From positions 1,798,001 through 1,862,000 of the forward strand of contig JACKOF010000001.1 of NCBI GenBank assembly GCA_024234435.1: a stretch of 64,000 bases of DNA, read 5' to 3'. How positions within the stretch are numbered: the stretch's first letter is position 1; each line of letters begins with the position of its first letter. Position numbers and translations under genes: made by a program. Shown one piece after another: positions 8,864 to 16,950 of this stretch. Origin of the DNA: Pseudomonadales bacterium. Lineage in GTDB: Bacteria > Pseudomonadota > Gammaproteobacteria > Pseudomonadales > Porticoccaceae. The notes under the pieces were generated by a model. The model was not told where the DNA came from. It did no database searches and saw only the letters and a program-made list of their open reading frames with translations.

Positions 8864-9619
8864 TTAGCTCATCGTTAAACCGCCAGACACAGAGATGGTC
8901 TGACCTGTGATGTAATCAGCGTCTGAAGAGCCAAAAAAGGCGACAATACCAGCATAATCTTCCGGTGTGCCCATGCGACGCAGCGGGATACCTCGAGCCA
9001 TGGAATCTTTCCACTTCTCGGCTTCTTCACCAGTACCCACAACTGCAGCCATAGCAGGCGTATCAGTTGGTCCAGGACACACAACATTCACCAGCACGTT
9101 GCTGCGAGCCAGCTCGCGGGCCATAGATTTGGTAAAAGAAATGGTACCGCCCTTGCACGCCGAGTAAACCGCTTCATTACTGGTACCAACACGCCCTGCG
9201 TCGGAAGCAATATTAACCACGCGCCCTTCTTTGCGCTCGGCCATACGCTTGCAAACGGCATAGTGCATATTGATTGGGCCATACAGGTTAAGGTTAACAA
9301 TTTTTTGCCACAAATCCGGACCTGTAGACAAAAACGGAGCGGGCTGATCCCAGCCGGCACAGTTAACCAGCATCCAGACCGGACCAAGATCGTTCTCAAC
9401 AGCTTCCACCGCGGTCTCTACCGCATCAAGACTGGTGATATCAGCATGAAAGAACTTGATAGTCCCTTCACAGGAAGCGATCATTTTTTCACCAGCTTCA
9501 GGGTTAATATCAAAAAGTGCCACCTTGGCACCGTCCGCACCAAGCCGTTTAACAATCGCTCCGCCAATACCGCTGGCGCCACCGGTAACAATTACTACCT
9601 TATCTTGCAAATCACTCAT
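8864..9619 (-). CDS. badH: 2-hydroxycyclohexanecarboxyl-CoA dehydrogenase (BadH)
   Basis: 251-residue short-chain dehydrogenase oxidising 2-hydroxycyclohexanecarboxyl-CoA to the ketone, the step before BadI. Cofactor motif TGGASGIGGA at the N-terminus, VNCAGWDQPAPF, catalytic Ser/Tyr/Lys in NIASDAGRVGTSNEAVYSACKGG, and NVVCPGPTDTPA. The C-terminal ITGQTISVSGGLTMS is nearly the BadH ending. It is the first gene of the five-gene minus operon. A 743-bp region with repeated operator-like sequences separates it from a divergent beta-oxidation operon. Confidence 0.9.
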   Translation of the reverse strand: MSDLQDKVVIVTGGASGIGGAIVKRLGADGAKVALFDINPEAGEKMIASCEGTIKFFHADITSLDAVETAVEAVENDLGPVWMLVNCAGWDQPAPFLSTGPDLWQKIVNLNLYGPINMHYAVCKRMAERKEGRVVNIASDAGRVGTSNEAVYSACKGGTISFTKSMARELARSNVLVNVVCPGPTDTPAMAAVVGTGEEAEKWKDSMARGIPLRRMGTPEDYAGIVAFFGSSDADYITGQTISVSGGLTMS

Positions 9620-9788
9620 GGATAAACCCTTTATTAATAAGACTCAAGTTAATAACGCTTCTTCCAGACACTAAAAAACAAAACTTTTTATAAACCTGGG
9701 CGCAAGATATAACAGGCACAAGATATAAAAAGCACACGAAAGACAGTCGTTACAAGCACTTCAATTTCAGGGCGGCTATCATAAAAAA

Positions 9789-9819
9789 TTAGTTAGCTAC
9801 TGTAAAGTTCGTTATATTA
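9789..9819 (+). repeat. 31-bp direct repeat, copy A (operator candidate)
   Basis: Begins TTAGTTAGCTACTGTAAAGT and ends ATATTA. 27 of 31 bases match copy B, 262 bp away in the same orientation. The centre corresponds to the palindrome ACTGTACAGT of copy B with one change. Confidence 0.75.
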
Positions 9820-10050
9820 ATTACTCGCAACAAACAACTGCAACCAACAGCATTATAGTACCTGCTGACATATCAGCTTGCACCCCCTACAAACCAATAG
9901 ATATATGGCTTCAACTGATAAAAACCAGCCATCTTGAGCGCCAACTTGAGCACAAAAACGGCAAATATTGCGCTATAATCAGCGACCGAACTTTCATGCC
10001 AGCAGGAGTTTACTCTTCAGCAGAAAATCGTGAGGGAGTGGCATTGTTTT

Positions 10051-10081
10051 TTAGTTTGCTACTGTACAGTTCATTATGTTA
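10051..10081 (+). repeat. 31-bp direct repeat, copy B (operator candidate)
   Basis: Begins TTAGTTTGCTACTGTACAGT. The core ACTGTACAGT (10061-10070) is a perfect palindrome, and GTACAGTTCA is shared with the inverted repeat in front of the MarR gene at 3558. This suggests one regulator binds all three places. Confidence 0.75.
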
Positions 10082-10362
10082 TTGTAATTTAGTGAAAAAA
10101 CTGTGGGTAAAAGGCATCTGTACACCTCTGCAGCACCCGGGACTCCCGGGCAAATAGCACAAAACGGAGCAGATATTAAGCACCTAATACTCATGATTCT
10201 CACATAATCAGAGGAAACCAGCCTGAAGATCTCCACATAAATTGGAGGTAAGATGGCGCTTCTTTATATTGTTAGTTTGCGCTTGGCAGAAACAGGAAAA
10301 CGTTAGACAACCCCAGACGACCTCGCCATTATTTCAAAACCATAAACACAAGGTAAAAGCTT

Positions 10363-11529
10363 ATGGATTTTTCTATATCAGAAGATCACCTGGCACTACG
10401 TGAAGGCGTAGCTGCCATTATGCGTCGCTTCGATGCGGAATACTGGCTGGCCAGAGATGAAGATGGCCAGTTTCCTGTTGACTACCACAAAGCCATGGCA
10501 GACGCTGGCTGGCTGGGCATCACCATGCCAGAAGAGTACGGCGGATCAGGATTAGGCGTTACCGAGGCCGCCATTATGATGCATGAAGTCGCCAGCCACG
10601 GCGGCGGTATGGCAGCCACTTCAGCAGTCCATATCAATCTGTTTGGACCTCACCCCATTGTAGTCAAGGCCTCCCCCGAACAAAAAGAGCGCTGGATTCC
10701 CCGCCTGATTTCTGGCGAAGATCAATGCTGCTTTGGATTTACCGAACCTAATGCAGGCCTGAATACGACACAAATCACTACTTTTGCCGAAAAAGTGGAT
10801 GGCGGTTACATTGTTAACGGCCAAAAAGTATGGACATCTACCGGCCAGGTTGCCAACAAAATCATGCTGCTGGCGCGGACCAAAAAAATTGAAGACTGCG
10901 CCAAACCTACCGACGGGATCTCTATTTTTTATACCGACATGGATCGCAGCAAAATCGAAGTCACTCGCATTCCCAAAATGGGGCGTAAATGTGTCGACTC
11001 TAACTCCACCTTTATTGATGGATTGTTTGTTCCTGACGAAGATTTGATCGGCGAAGAAGGCAAAGGCTTTTCTTACATTCTTCACAGCCTGAACCCTGAG
11101 CGTGTTTTGATCGCCGTTGAAGCCATCGGCATTGGCCAGTGGAGCCTGAAAAAAGCCACGCAATACGCCCGCGAACGCGAAGTTTTTGGTCGCCAGATTG
11201 GTCAGAATCAAAGTATTCAGCACCCGCTGGCCGAAAACTGGATGTATCTGGAAGCTGCTTACAATATGGCCATGAAAGCAGCCTGGTTATACGACAACGG
11301 ACATCCCTGCGGAGCTGAAGCCAATACCGCCAAGTTTCTCGGCGCACGCGCCGGATACGACGCAGCCTTCCAGGCAGTAATGACCCACGGCGGCATGGGC
11401 TACGCTAAGGAATATCACGTAGAAAGAATGCTGCGTGAAGTTACCGTAACCCGCATCGCACCAATTACAGAGCAACTGATCAGCTGCTTTATTGCTGAAA
11501 AAGTTCTCGACTTGCCGAAGAGCTACTAA
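10363..11529 (+). CDS. Acyl-CoA dehydrogenase
   Basis: 388-residue FAD enzyme of a different subfamily from the three MI(E/M)R-type ACADs in this window. N-terminal DFSISEDHLALREGVAAIMRRFD, substrate loop FTEPNAGLNTTQITTFAEK, NPERVLIAVEAIGIG, and a C-terminal GGMGYAKEYHVERMLREV then RIAPITEQL where many ACADs have the YEGTSEI motif. The Glu of ITEQ may be the catalytic base. It is first in a three-gene plus-strand operon with an (R)-hydroxyacyl-CoA dehydrogenase and a MaoC hydratase, so it supplies the enoyl-CoA for R-specific beta-oxidation. It is divergent from badH, and the shared control region suggests co-regulation. Confidence 0.9.
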   Translation: MDFSISEDHLALREGVAAIMRRFDAEYWLARDEDGQFPVDYHKAMADAGWLGITMPEEYGGSGLGVTEAAIMMHEVASHGGGMAATSAVHINLFGPHPIVVKASPEQKERWIPRLISGEDQCCFGFTEPNAGLNTTQITTFAEKVDGGYIVNGQKVWTSTGQVANKIMLLARTKKIEDCAKPTDGISIFYTDMDRSKIEVTRIPKMGRKCVDSNSTFIDGLFVPDEDLIGEEGKGFSYILHSLNPERVLIAVEAIGIGQWSLKKATQYAREREVFGRQIGQNQSIQHPLAENWMYLEAAYNMAMKAAWLYDNGHPCGAEANTAKFLGARAGYDAAFQAVMTHGGMGYAKEYHVERMLREVTVTRIAPITEQLISCFIAEKVLDLPKSY

Positions 11530-11562
11530 ATCAAGCGCTACTAAATTCAAGAGTGATTAACT

Positions 11563-12474
11563 ATGGGAATTCTCGAAAATAAAACTGTCATTGTTACCGG
11601 CGCTGGTCGCGGTGTAGGTAAAGCTATAGCCTTAGCTGCGGCTGAAGCAGGCGCCAACGTTGGCGTGAATGATATCGGTGTCTCGCTTACTGGTGACAGC
11701 ACCGGTGAAAGCCCCGCCGATGAAGTGGTAGCAGAAATCAAAGCCGCTGGCGGTAATGCTATCGCACTGAAAGAGTCCGTATCCGACTGGGATGCCGCTC
11801 ACAGCATGATTGAAGAAACTGTTAAAACTTTTGGCAGTGTCGACGCCGTCATCAATAACGCGGGCAACCTGCGTGATGTCATTTTCCATAAAATGACTGA
11901 AGACGATTTTGATGCCGTGATTAACGTGCACCTGAAAGGCACTTTCAACATGAGCCGCGCTGCAGCCCCTTACTTTAAAGAGCAAAATGGCGGCGCCTTT
12001 TTACACATGTCTTCAACATCTGGCCTTGTCGGTAATTTTGGACAAGCTAACTACTGTGCGGCCAAGCTCGGCATAGTTGGCATGTCAAAAGCCATCGCTT
12101 TGGATATGCAGCGTTTTGGCGTTCGCTCCAATGCCGTTGCACCCTTTGCCTGGACGCGAATGGTCAGCTCTATCCCAACAGACACACCTGAACAACAAAA
12201 ACGCGTAGAAGGGCTGAAAAAACTGGTTCCCGAGCGTCTGGCACCCTTTGCCGTTGCCATTTGTTCCGATCAGGCTAAACACGTATCAGGCCAAGTATTT
12301 GGCGTGAGAAACAATGAAATCTATCTATTCTCACAAAGCCGTCCTATTCGCACGGCCCATACTTCAGATGGCTGGACCCCTGAAACCGTTATCGATCGTG
12401 TCTTCCCGATGTTCGAAAACGACTTCTATCCGCTGCATCGCTCTGGCGATGTATTCACTTGGGATCCGGTTTAA
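11563..12474 (+). CDS. (R)-3-hydroxyacyl-CoA dehydrogenase (MFE2-type SDR)
   Basis: 303-residue short-chain dehydrogenase. The dinucleotide motif TGAGRGVGKA is followed by the VNDIG loop typical of peroxisomal multifunctional enzyme 2. NNAGNLRD, catalytic Ser in HMSSTSG and Tyr/Lys in ANYCAAKLG are present, and the C-terminal extension (SDGWTPETVIDRVFPMFENDFYP) is also seen in this group. It oxidises (R)-3-hydroxyacyl-CoA formed by the MaoC-type hydratase encoded 47 bp downstream. It is 33 bp after the ACAD gene, so the three genes form a complete R-specific oxidation set lacking only the thiolase. Confidence 0.87.
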   Translation: MGILENKTVIVTGAGRGVGKAIALAAAEAGANVGVNDIGVSLTGDSTGESPADEVVAEIKAAGGNAIALKESVSDWDAAHSMIEETVKTFGSVDAVINNAGNLRDVIFHKMTEDDFDAVINVHLKGTFNMSRAAAPYFKEQNGGAFLHMSSTSGLVGNFGQANYCAAKLGIVGMSKAIALDMQRFGVRSNAVAPFAWTRMVSSIPTDTPEQQKRVEGLKKLVPERLAPFAVAICSDQAKHVSGQVFGVRNNEIYLFSQSRPIRTAHTSDGWTPETVIDRVFPMFENDFYPLHRSGDVFTWDPV

Positions 12475-12521
12475 TCGACTCGACCACCCCCAACGGTCTT
12501 TAATTATCAGGTAAACCTGCT

Positions 12522-13373
12522 ATGGCTATTAACCCCGAAACTTTACTTAACTGGACATTTGATGACGTTGCCCAGGAGTATACCGAGCGTGATGCTATTC
12601 TTTACGCGCTGGGGTTAGGTCTTGGCAAAGACCCTCTGAATACAGATGAACTACGATATGTTTATGAGAAGGAATTGACCGCCGTCCCCACTTTTGCGGT
12701 TACCCTCTCAACCCTTGGCTTATGGGTTAAAAACCCGGGCACAGGCATCACCTGGACAAAGCTCGTACACAGTGGACAGAACGCTATTTTTCACAAGCCA
12801 TTGCCCGCCAAAGGCAGCGTAATTGGTAAAGCAAAAATCAGCCAAGTCTATGACCGCGGTGCCGAAAAAGGCGCCATAATTATTGTTGAACGCAGCATCT
12901 ACGATGCCAACACAAATGATCTTTACTGCACTCTTGAGCAAACACTGATGTTGCGCGCCGATGGCGGTTTTGATGGCGAAGCACCACCCGCTCCCTCAGT
13001 AGCGATTCCGGACCGCACACCGGACAAAACCCTCTCGTATGCCACCACCCCCGGACAAGCCATCATTTACCGCTTATCCGGCGACTGGAACCCTCTGCAC
13101 ATTGACCCGGAAATAGCCAAAAGCGCCGGCTTTCCGCAGCCAATACTGCACGGCTACTGTAGCTACGGGATAGCTGGCTGGGCGGCCTGCCTAGCAACCA
13201 GCAAAAATACGGCGCAACTAAAACAGCTTGAATGCCAGTTTACCGGTCCAGTGATTCCTGGCGATGAATTCACCTTCCAATTCTGGAGCACGGAAGACAG
13301 CGAGTGGGTATTCAATGCCAAGGTGAAAGACCGCGTCGTGCTCAACAAAGGGCGCGTGCAGTTCGAAAATTAA
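12522..13373 (+). CDS. MaoC-like (R)-specific enoyl-CoA hydratase
   Basis: 283-residue double hot-dog protein of the hydratase-2 type. The catalytic signature YRLSGDWNPLHIDPEIAKSAGF-PQPILHG (about residues 185-213) contains the Asp and His pair used for water addition. The first half (residues 1-140) is the degenerate substrate-binding hot-dog. It works with the preceding dehydrogenase. The length and order mimic the hydratase part of eukaryotic MFE2 as a separate gene. No terminator is obvious after it. Confidence 0.9.
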   Translation: MAINPETLLNWTFDDVAQEYTERDAILYALGLGLGKDPLNTDELRYVYEKELTAVPTFAVTLSTLGLWVKNPGTGITWTKLVHSGQNAIFHKPLPAKGSVIGKAKISQVYDRGAEKGAIIIVERSIYDANTNDLYCTLEQTLMLRADGGFDGEAPPAPSVAIPDRTPDKTLSYATTPGQAIIYRLSGDWNPLHIDPEIAKSAGFPQPILHGYCSYGIAGWAACLATSKNTAQLKQLECQFTGPVIPGDEFTFQFWSTEDSEWVFNAKVKDRVVLNKGRVQFEN

Positions 13374-13512
13374 TTGCTGCTCAAGCCAAATAGTAGCACT
13401 CACCCGTAGCAAGCTCCCTGTGGAGTAGCCCCTCCTATAAACAGGTGATAGCCCTAGCGAATCAACACAACATGCCAGAACTAAAGTAATCCTCAGATAA
13501 CCCCAATCTCTC

Positions 13513-13531
13513 TCCTATTTAACAAATAGGA
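13513..13531. repeat. Inverted repeat upstream of the RHH-TetR regulator
   Basis: TCCTATTT-AAC-AAATAGGA, a perfect 8-bp inverted repeat with a 3-base spacer and no T run. It is an operator candidate in the 224-bp gap before the regulator gene, 31 bp ahead of the TGTGCGCACA palindrome. Confidence 0.5.
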
Positions 13532-13561
13532 AATTGCCCCTTCAGGCCCACTCCGATAAAG

Positions 13562-13571
13562 TGTGCGCACA
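13562..13571. promoter_or_regulatory. TGTGCGCACA palindrome, operator candidate 1
   Basis: Perfect 10-bp palindrome 26 bp before the start codon of the regulator at 13598. The same palindrome recurs twice in the intergenic region after that gene, suggesting autoregulation and control of the next operon. Confidence 0.55.
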
Positions 13572-13597
13572 AAGCGCAACACCAGACGGAAAACCTC

Positions 13598-14563
13598 ATG
13601 GCACAGCAAAGCAGAGCAATCAATGTCCATTTGGGGCAGGAATTAAAATCAAACTGGGCAGAGTATTGCGCAAAAATAGGCAAAACTCCCGGCGTTGCCA
13701 TCAAAGAAGCCGTTGAGCTACTGCTGGAAACATCCCCTCACCCCCCGCTTGAACAACAAGATCCACCCATAGACAGCGAACCAAAAACCAGAATTCAGGC
13801 GCTTATAACGCCGTCTGAGAAAAAAGCCATCGCCGCAAGGGCAAGACTCACACGACTCTCCCAACAAGAGTGGATCAGAGAGGCCATCAAAGAACACCTT
13901 CAACAAACAGAAACCTTTACATCTAAAAATGAGCAAAAGCTGACTCACAAAAGGCAACCTAAACGCGCCAATGAGCCAGACTCCCCCATAGAAAACAAAC
14001 TACTAATGGCGATGGAGAGCCTGATAGAACGCAACAGAAATTTTGGCTCAGTGACCGTTGAAGAGCTTTCAAAAGAAGCAGGCATCGCTCGTGCTACTTT
14101 TTATTTACACTTTTCAGATAAGGCTGAATTAGTCGCCAAACTTATGCAACACCTTACAAAAGATGTCGTTGATAGCGCCGGAACCTGGTTTGAAAAGAGC
14201 CAAAATCCTACCGGGAATATCAACATCCGAAGCACTGTATCAGGAATATTCAAAACATTTAAAAAACATCATGCCATCCTGGAAGCAATTACTCACACCT
14301 CGAAATACGACCAGAATGTAGCCAGACTCCACCAACAAATGATGGACCAATTATGCGCACAAAGCCGACACGCTATTTATAAAAACACCGGAGGAAAATT
14401 ACCCGAAGGGGTCTCATACGACATCCTTGCTGATGTCCTGACACGCGTAATCGAAATGTATTGCGCAGAATACATTTCGGATTATGACGATGAACAACTC
14501 GAACGACTTATCGACACATTTTCCCATATCTGCCACCAAGCTATCTTCTCAACTGCACCGTAA
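13598..14563 (+). CDS. Transcriptional regulator: two RHH-like segments fused to a TetR domain
   Basis: 321 residues. Residues 6-44 (INVHLGQELKSNWAEYCAKI...IKEAVELLLE) and 64-103 (RIQALITPSEKKAIAARARL...WIREAIKEHL) each look like a ribbon-helix-helix unit of Arc/CopG/MobC type. After a Lys/Arg-rich linker, residues 131-180 are a TetR helix-turn-helix (TVEELSKEAGIARATFYLHFSDKAELVAKL). The rest is a typical all-helical TetR ligand domain. Ordinary TetR proteins lack the first 120 residues. TGTGCGCACA sites flank the gene. Residue boundaries are by eye, and the RHH calls are less certain than the TetR call. Confidence 0.8.
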   Translation: MAQQSRAINVHLGQELKSNWAEYCAKIGKTPGVAIKEAVELLLETSPHPPLEQQDPPIDSEPKTRIQALITPSEKKAIAARARLTRLSQQEWIREAIKEHLQQTETFTSKNEQKLTHKRQPKRANEPDSPIENKLLMAMESLIERNRNFGSVTVEELSKEAGIARATFYLHFSDKAELVAKLMQHLTKDVVDSAGTWFEKSQNPTGNINIRSTVSGIFKTFKKHHAILEAITHTSKYDQNVARLHQQMMDQLCAQSRHAIYKNTGGKLPEGVSYDILADVLTRVIEMYCAEYISDYDDEQLERLIDTFSHICHQAIFSTAP

Positions 14564-14801
14564 GCCACCGGTAGAGGTGACAACCAGAGTAAACCCAAAC
14601 CGCGTCGACTCCATAACTGCGGGCTTCCAGATCATATAAGCGCCCGCAATCAACCGATAAACTCCATTCAGGCTTGGCATTTCCGGAGTTTCAAAACCCC
14701 GAACCACCCTACGACCTGCCCCTCGTATATTAATCACACCTCTTACACCCAAAACAAACCCTTAATATCGTTATTCACAGATCTGACAAAAACCCAACAA
14801 A

Positions 14802-14813
14802 TTGTGCGCACAA
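14802..14813. promoter_or_regulatory. TTGTGCGCACAA palindrome, operator candidate 2
   Basis: Perfect 12-bp palindrome containing the same 10-bp core as the site before the RHH-TetR gene. Confidence 0.55.
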
Positions 14814-14912
14814 AAATCAATATAAGCTTAAAAAATACCGGAAGACGGTTTCGCGTAAAACTGTCTAAAAAAACCCTAACAGACTCATAAAACAACTCTC
14901 CAATTTCTAAAA

Positions 14913-14922
14913 TGTGCGCACA
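14913..14922. promoter_or_regulatory. TGTGCGCACA palindrome, operator candidate 3
   Basis: Third copy of the 10-bp core, 110 bp after copy 2, upstream of the kinase operon at 15169. Confidence 0.55.
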
Positions 14923-15051
14923 AGAACAACAACAATCAAAAACTTAATTTACAGAAAAATCGACATAAAGACACTTATTCGTCAACCAGAAAACCCAATT
15001 AAAACTATATATATCAATAGATTAAAGTCAACCGCAACTATCAAAACACTG

Positions 15052-15090
15052 TTGACAGCAATCAATTAATATAGACAATACGTCCATATA
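15052..15090 (+). promoter_or_regulatory. Promoter with GAC-N5-GTC operator before kinase operon
   Basis: TTGACA (15052-15057), 16-bp spacer, then GACAAT as -10 candidate. Overlapping it is ATAGAC-AATAC-GTCCATAT. The same arrangement recurs at 18046-18084 before the second kinase gene. Confidence 0.5.
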
Positions 15091-15168
15091 AACACGCGAA
15101 TGTCTCGACACCAGACCTGCAAGCAAGATGTTCGGCATCAGAATTAGCACTAGAAGAGTATCCTGGAC

Positions 15169-16374
15169 ATGATGAATAAACGTTACTTCGATGATGACAC
15201 CATCGAAGCCATTCGCTCAAAGTACAAGGTGGAACGGACAGTAGACGAAGCTCTCACAGACAAACTAATCCGCCGCCGGGGGGAAGACTACAAACTCCCC
15301 TCTCTGAGTGAACTCACTGACCGCTTGCGATTATTTATCGCCAGCAACCTCTCGGAGCCATTCGAAGTAAATAATCTCAAGAGGCTGCCCGGTGGTGGCT
15401 CAAAAGAGATGTTTCGCTTTGAACTCATCCGCCTTACAGAATCAGGCAATAAACCACAAAACCTGATTCTCCGCATGAATCCGGGGGAGTCTATCGCCGA
15501 AACGCATCGACTGAGAGAGTTCCAGGTAATGGACGCAGCAAAGAATATCGTTCCCGTTCCCGATGTTTACTGGGTAGATGCCGACGGCTCAATTATGGGC
15601 AATTCAGCAATGGTCTGCGGTTTCGTTACAGGCGTCGCCAAACCCACGCAGGCACATGGAGACGGAGGAGCTGTCAGCGGCATAGGGGCAGGGTTTCCTC
15701 ATAAAATGCGCAAGCCATTATTCGACCAATTTGTTAACTATCTTGTCGCCATTCACAACCACGACTGGCACCAGAATGATATGTCGTCATTCGACTTGCC
15801 GGAGAAAGGCTCAACCGAAGCCGCCAGCCTGAGCCTGAACCACTGGAGCCGCGTTTGGGAAGAAGACAGCTTCGAAGAACACCCCGTTATTACGATGGCC
15901 GCACAATGGCTTAACAGCAACCTTCCCAGCGCTGAAAACATTTGCCTGATTCATAACGACTACCGCAACGGCAACTTTCTTTTTGATGAAGAAAGCTTGC
16001 AAATTACGGCCATACTTGACTGGGAAACTGCGCGTTTCGGCGACTTCCATGAAGACCTCGCATGGGTATTGTTCTCTGGCTTCGCATCCCCGGACGAAAA
16101 CGGAAACCCGCTGGCATGCGGCCTTGCCTCCAGAGATGAATTTATCCAAAGCTATCAGGCCTTGAGCGGCCGAGTTATCGACCCCATTCGCCTTCACTAC
16201 TACACCGTACTTAACCTCTACAAACTCGCCATTTTAGGTTCGGCATCAAATGCGCGTGCCGCTGCAGACAAACAAAGTCACCTGGATGTCATGATGAATT
16301 TCAGCACAGGTCTCGGGTATTCGGTATTGGCAGATCTTTACCAGCTTCTCAACTCGCATGGAGATACCCAATGA
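15169..16374 (+). CDS. APH-fold phosphotransferase, putative acyl-CoA kinase (module 1)
   Basis: 401 residues. Kinase-fold signature LIHNDYRNGNFLFDEES...AILDWETARFGDFHEDLAW (about 260-300): catalytic Asp in HNDYRNGN, metal-binding Asp in LDWE. This is the ACAD10/LvaA-like branch of the aminoglycoside-phosphotransferase family and is not expected to be an antibiotic resistance enzyme. An N-terminal extension with VERTVDEALTDKLIRRR is shared with the kinases at 39346 and 59211. The 3' end overlaps the small partner gene by 4 bp (ATGA). By analogy with LvaA, which phosphorylates 4-hydroxyvaleryl-CoA, I infer phosphorylation of a hydroxyacyl-CoA. The substrate is unknown. Confidence 0.85.
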   Translation: MMNKRYFDDDTIEAIRSKYKVERTVDEALTDKLIRRRGEDYKLPSLSELTDRLRLFIASNLSEPFEVNNLKRLPGGGSKEMFRFELIRLTESGNKPQNLILRMNPGESIAETHRLREFQVMDAAKNIVPVPDVYWVDADGSIMGNSAMVCGFVTGVAKPTQAHGDGGAVSGIGAGFPHKMRKPLFDQFVNYLVAIHNHDWHQNDMSSFDLPEKGSTEAASLSLNHWSRVWEEDSFEEHPVITMAAQWLNSNLPSAENICLIHNDYRNGNFLFDEESLQITAILDWETARFGDFHEDLAWVLFSGFASPDENGNPLACGLASRDEFIQSYQALSGRVIDPIRLHYYTVLNLYKLAILGSASNARAAADKQSHLDVMMNFSTGLGYSVLADLYQLLNSHGDTQ

Positions 16375-16892
16375 AACCAGATGTTAACCAGCATTTACAA
16401 AGCATGAACAAGGCCTTGGTTGAAGTCATCCTGCCCGAGCTGGAAAGCAAGCCTTTTGCAAAAGAGCAGGCCTCGCTGATTTCAGCTTCCCTGCAATTAC
16501 TTGTCGAAGTGCAGGAACATGAATTTCACTACATCAAACAGGAATATGAAGACACACGCACACTCCTTAAAGACTGGGCAAAAAGCTTGTCGCCAGACAG
16601 CGGAATTCAACAGTGGGAGAGCATCACCGGGCTCTCCTACCCGGATCTTGAAAGGAGCGACTTTCTGTTTATCAAAGAAGAGACCCCAGAACTCAAGTCA
16701 GGGCTGAGGGCATTAATGGATAACGCCATGCCCGAAAAAGGCTCAATGCTGGATAACAAGCTCCAGACGTATATCCGGCGTCAACTGGAACGGGAAACCT
16801 CCTGGCTGAGAAAAACAGGGTTTATCGACAATGCTGAAAAAATACCAGCTATTAACGACGTTCTGATTTCACAAGCAGCAAGCCCCTTATAG
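16371..16892 (+). CDS. Small helical partner protein of the APH-like kinase (module 1)
   Basis: 173-residue soluble protein, all-helical by appearance, with no signal peptide or TM segment. The N-terminus KPDVNQHLQSMNKALVEVILPELESKPFAKEQASLISASLQLL matches the small proteins at 38717-39256 and 58669-59208 (pattern L-MMKAM-EVVLPAV/I...EQA-LI-G-LNLL). Each of these follows an APH-like kinase. LvaB, needed for LvaA activity in levulinate catabolism, is the nearest known analogue by position (possibly the DUF6285-type family), but homology is not proven here. It is translationally coupled to the kinase. Confidence 0.75.
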   Translation: MKPDVNQHLQSMNKALVEVILPELESKPFAKEQASLISASLQLLVEVQEHEFHYIKQEYEDTRTLLKDWAKSLSPDSGIQQWESITGLSYPDLERSDFLFIKEETPELKSGLRALMDNAMPEKGSMLDNKLQTYIRRQLERETSWLRKTGFIDNAEKIPAINDVLISQAASPL

Positions 16893-16950
16893 CAGGCAAC
16901 TACTGATTTTAGGGGTATGACTTCTCTCACCAACAAATGAGGACAACACA

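Larger units (their letters stand above)
9620..10362. promoter_or_regulatory. 743-bp divergent promoter region
   Basis: No credible gene. It separates badH (minus) from the ACAD operon (plus). It is AT-rich and carries two copies of a 31-bp repeat (9789-9819, 10051-10081), plus a partial third start TTAGTTTGC at 10272-10280. It probably houses both promoters and their control sites. Confidence 0.6.
14564..15168. promoter_or_regulatory. 605-bp regulatory intergenic region
   Basis: No credible gene. It is AT-rich in its second half. It holds two more TGTGCGCACA palindromes (14803-14812, within TTGTGCGCACAA; 14913-14922) and a promoter-like segment with a GAC-N5-GTC operator motif near 15052-15090, all facing the kinase operon that starts at 15169. 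Confidence 0.6.
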
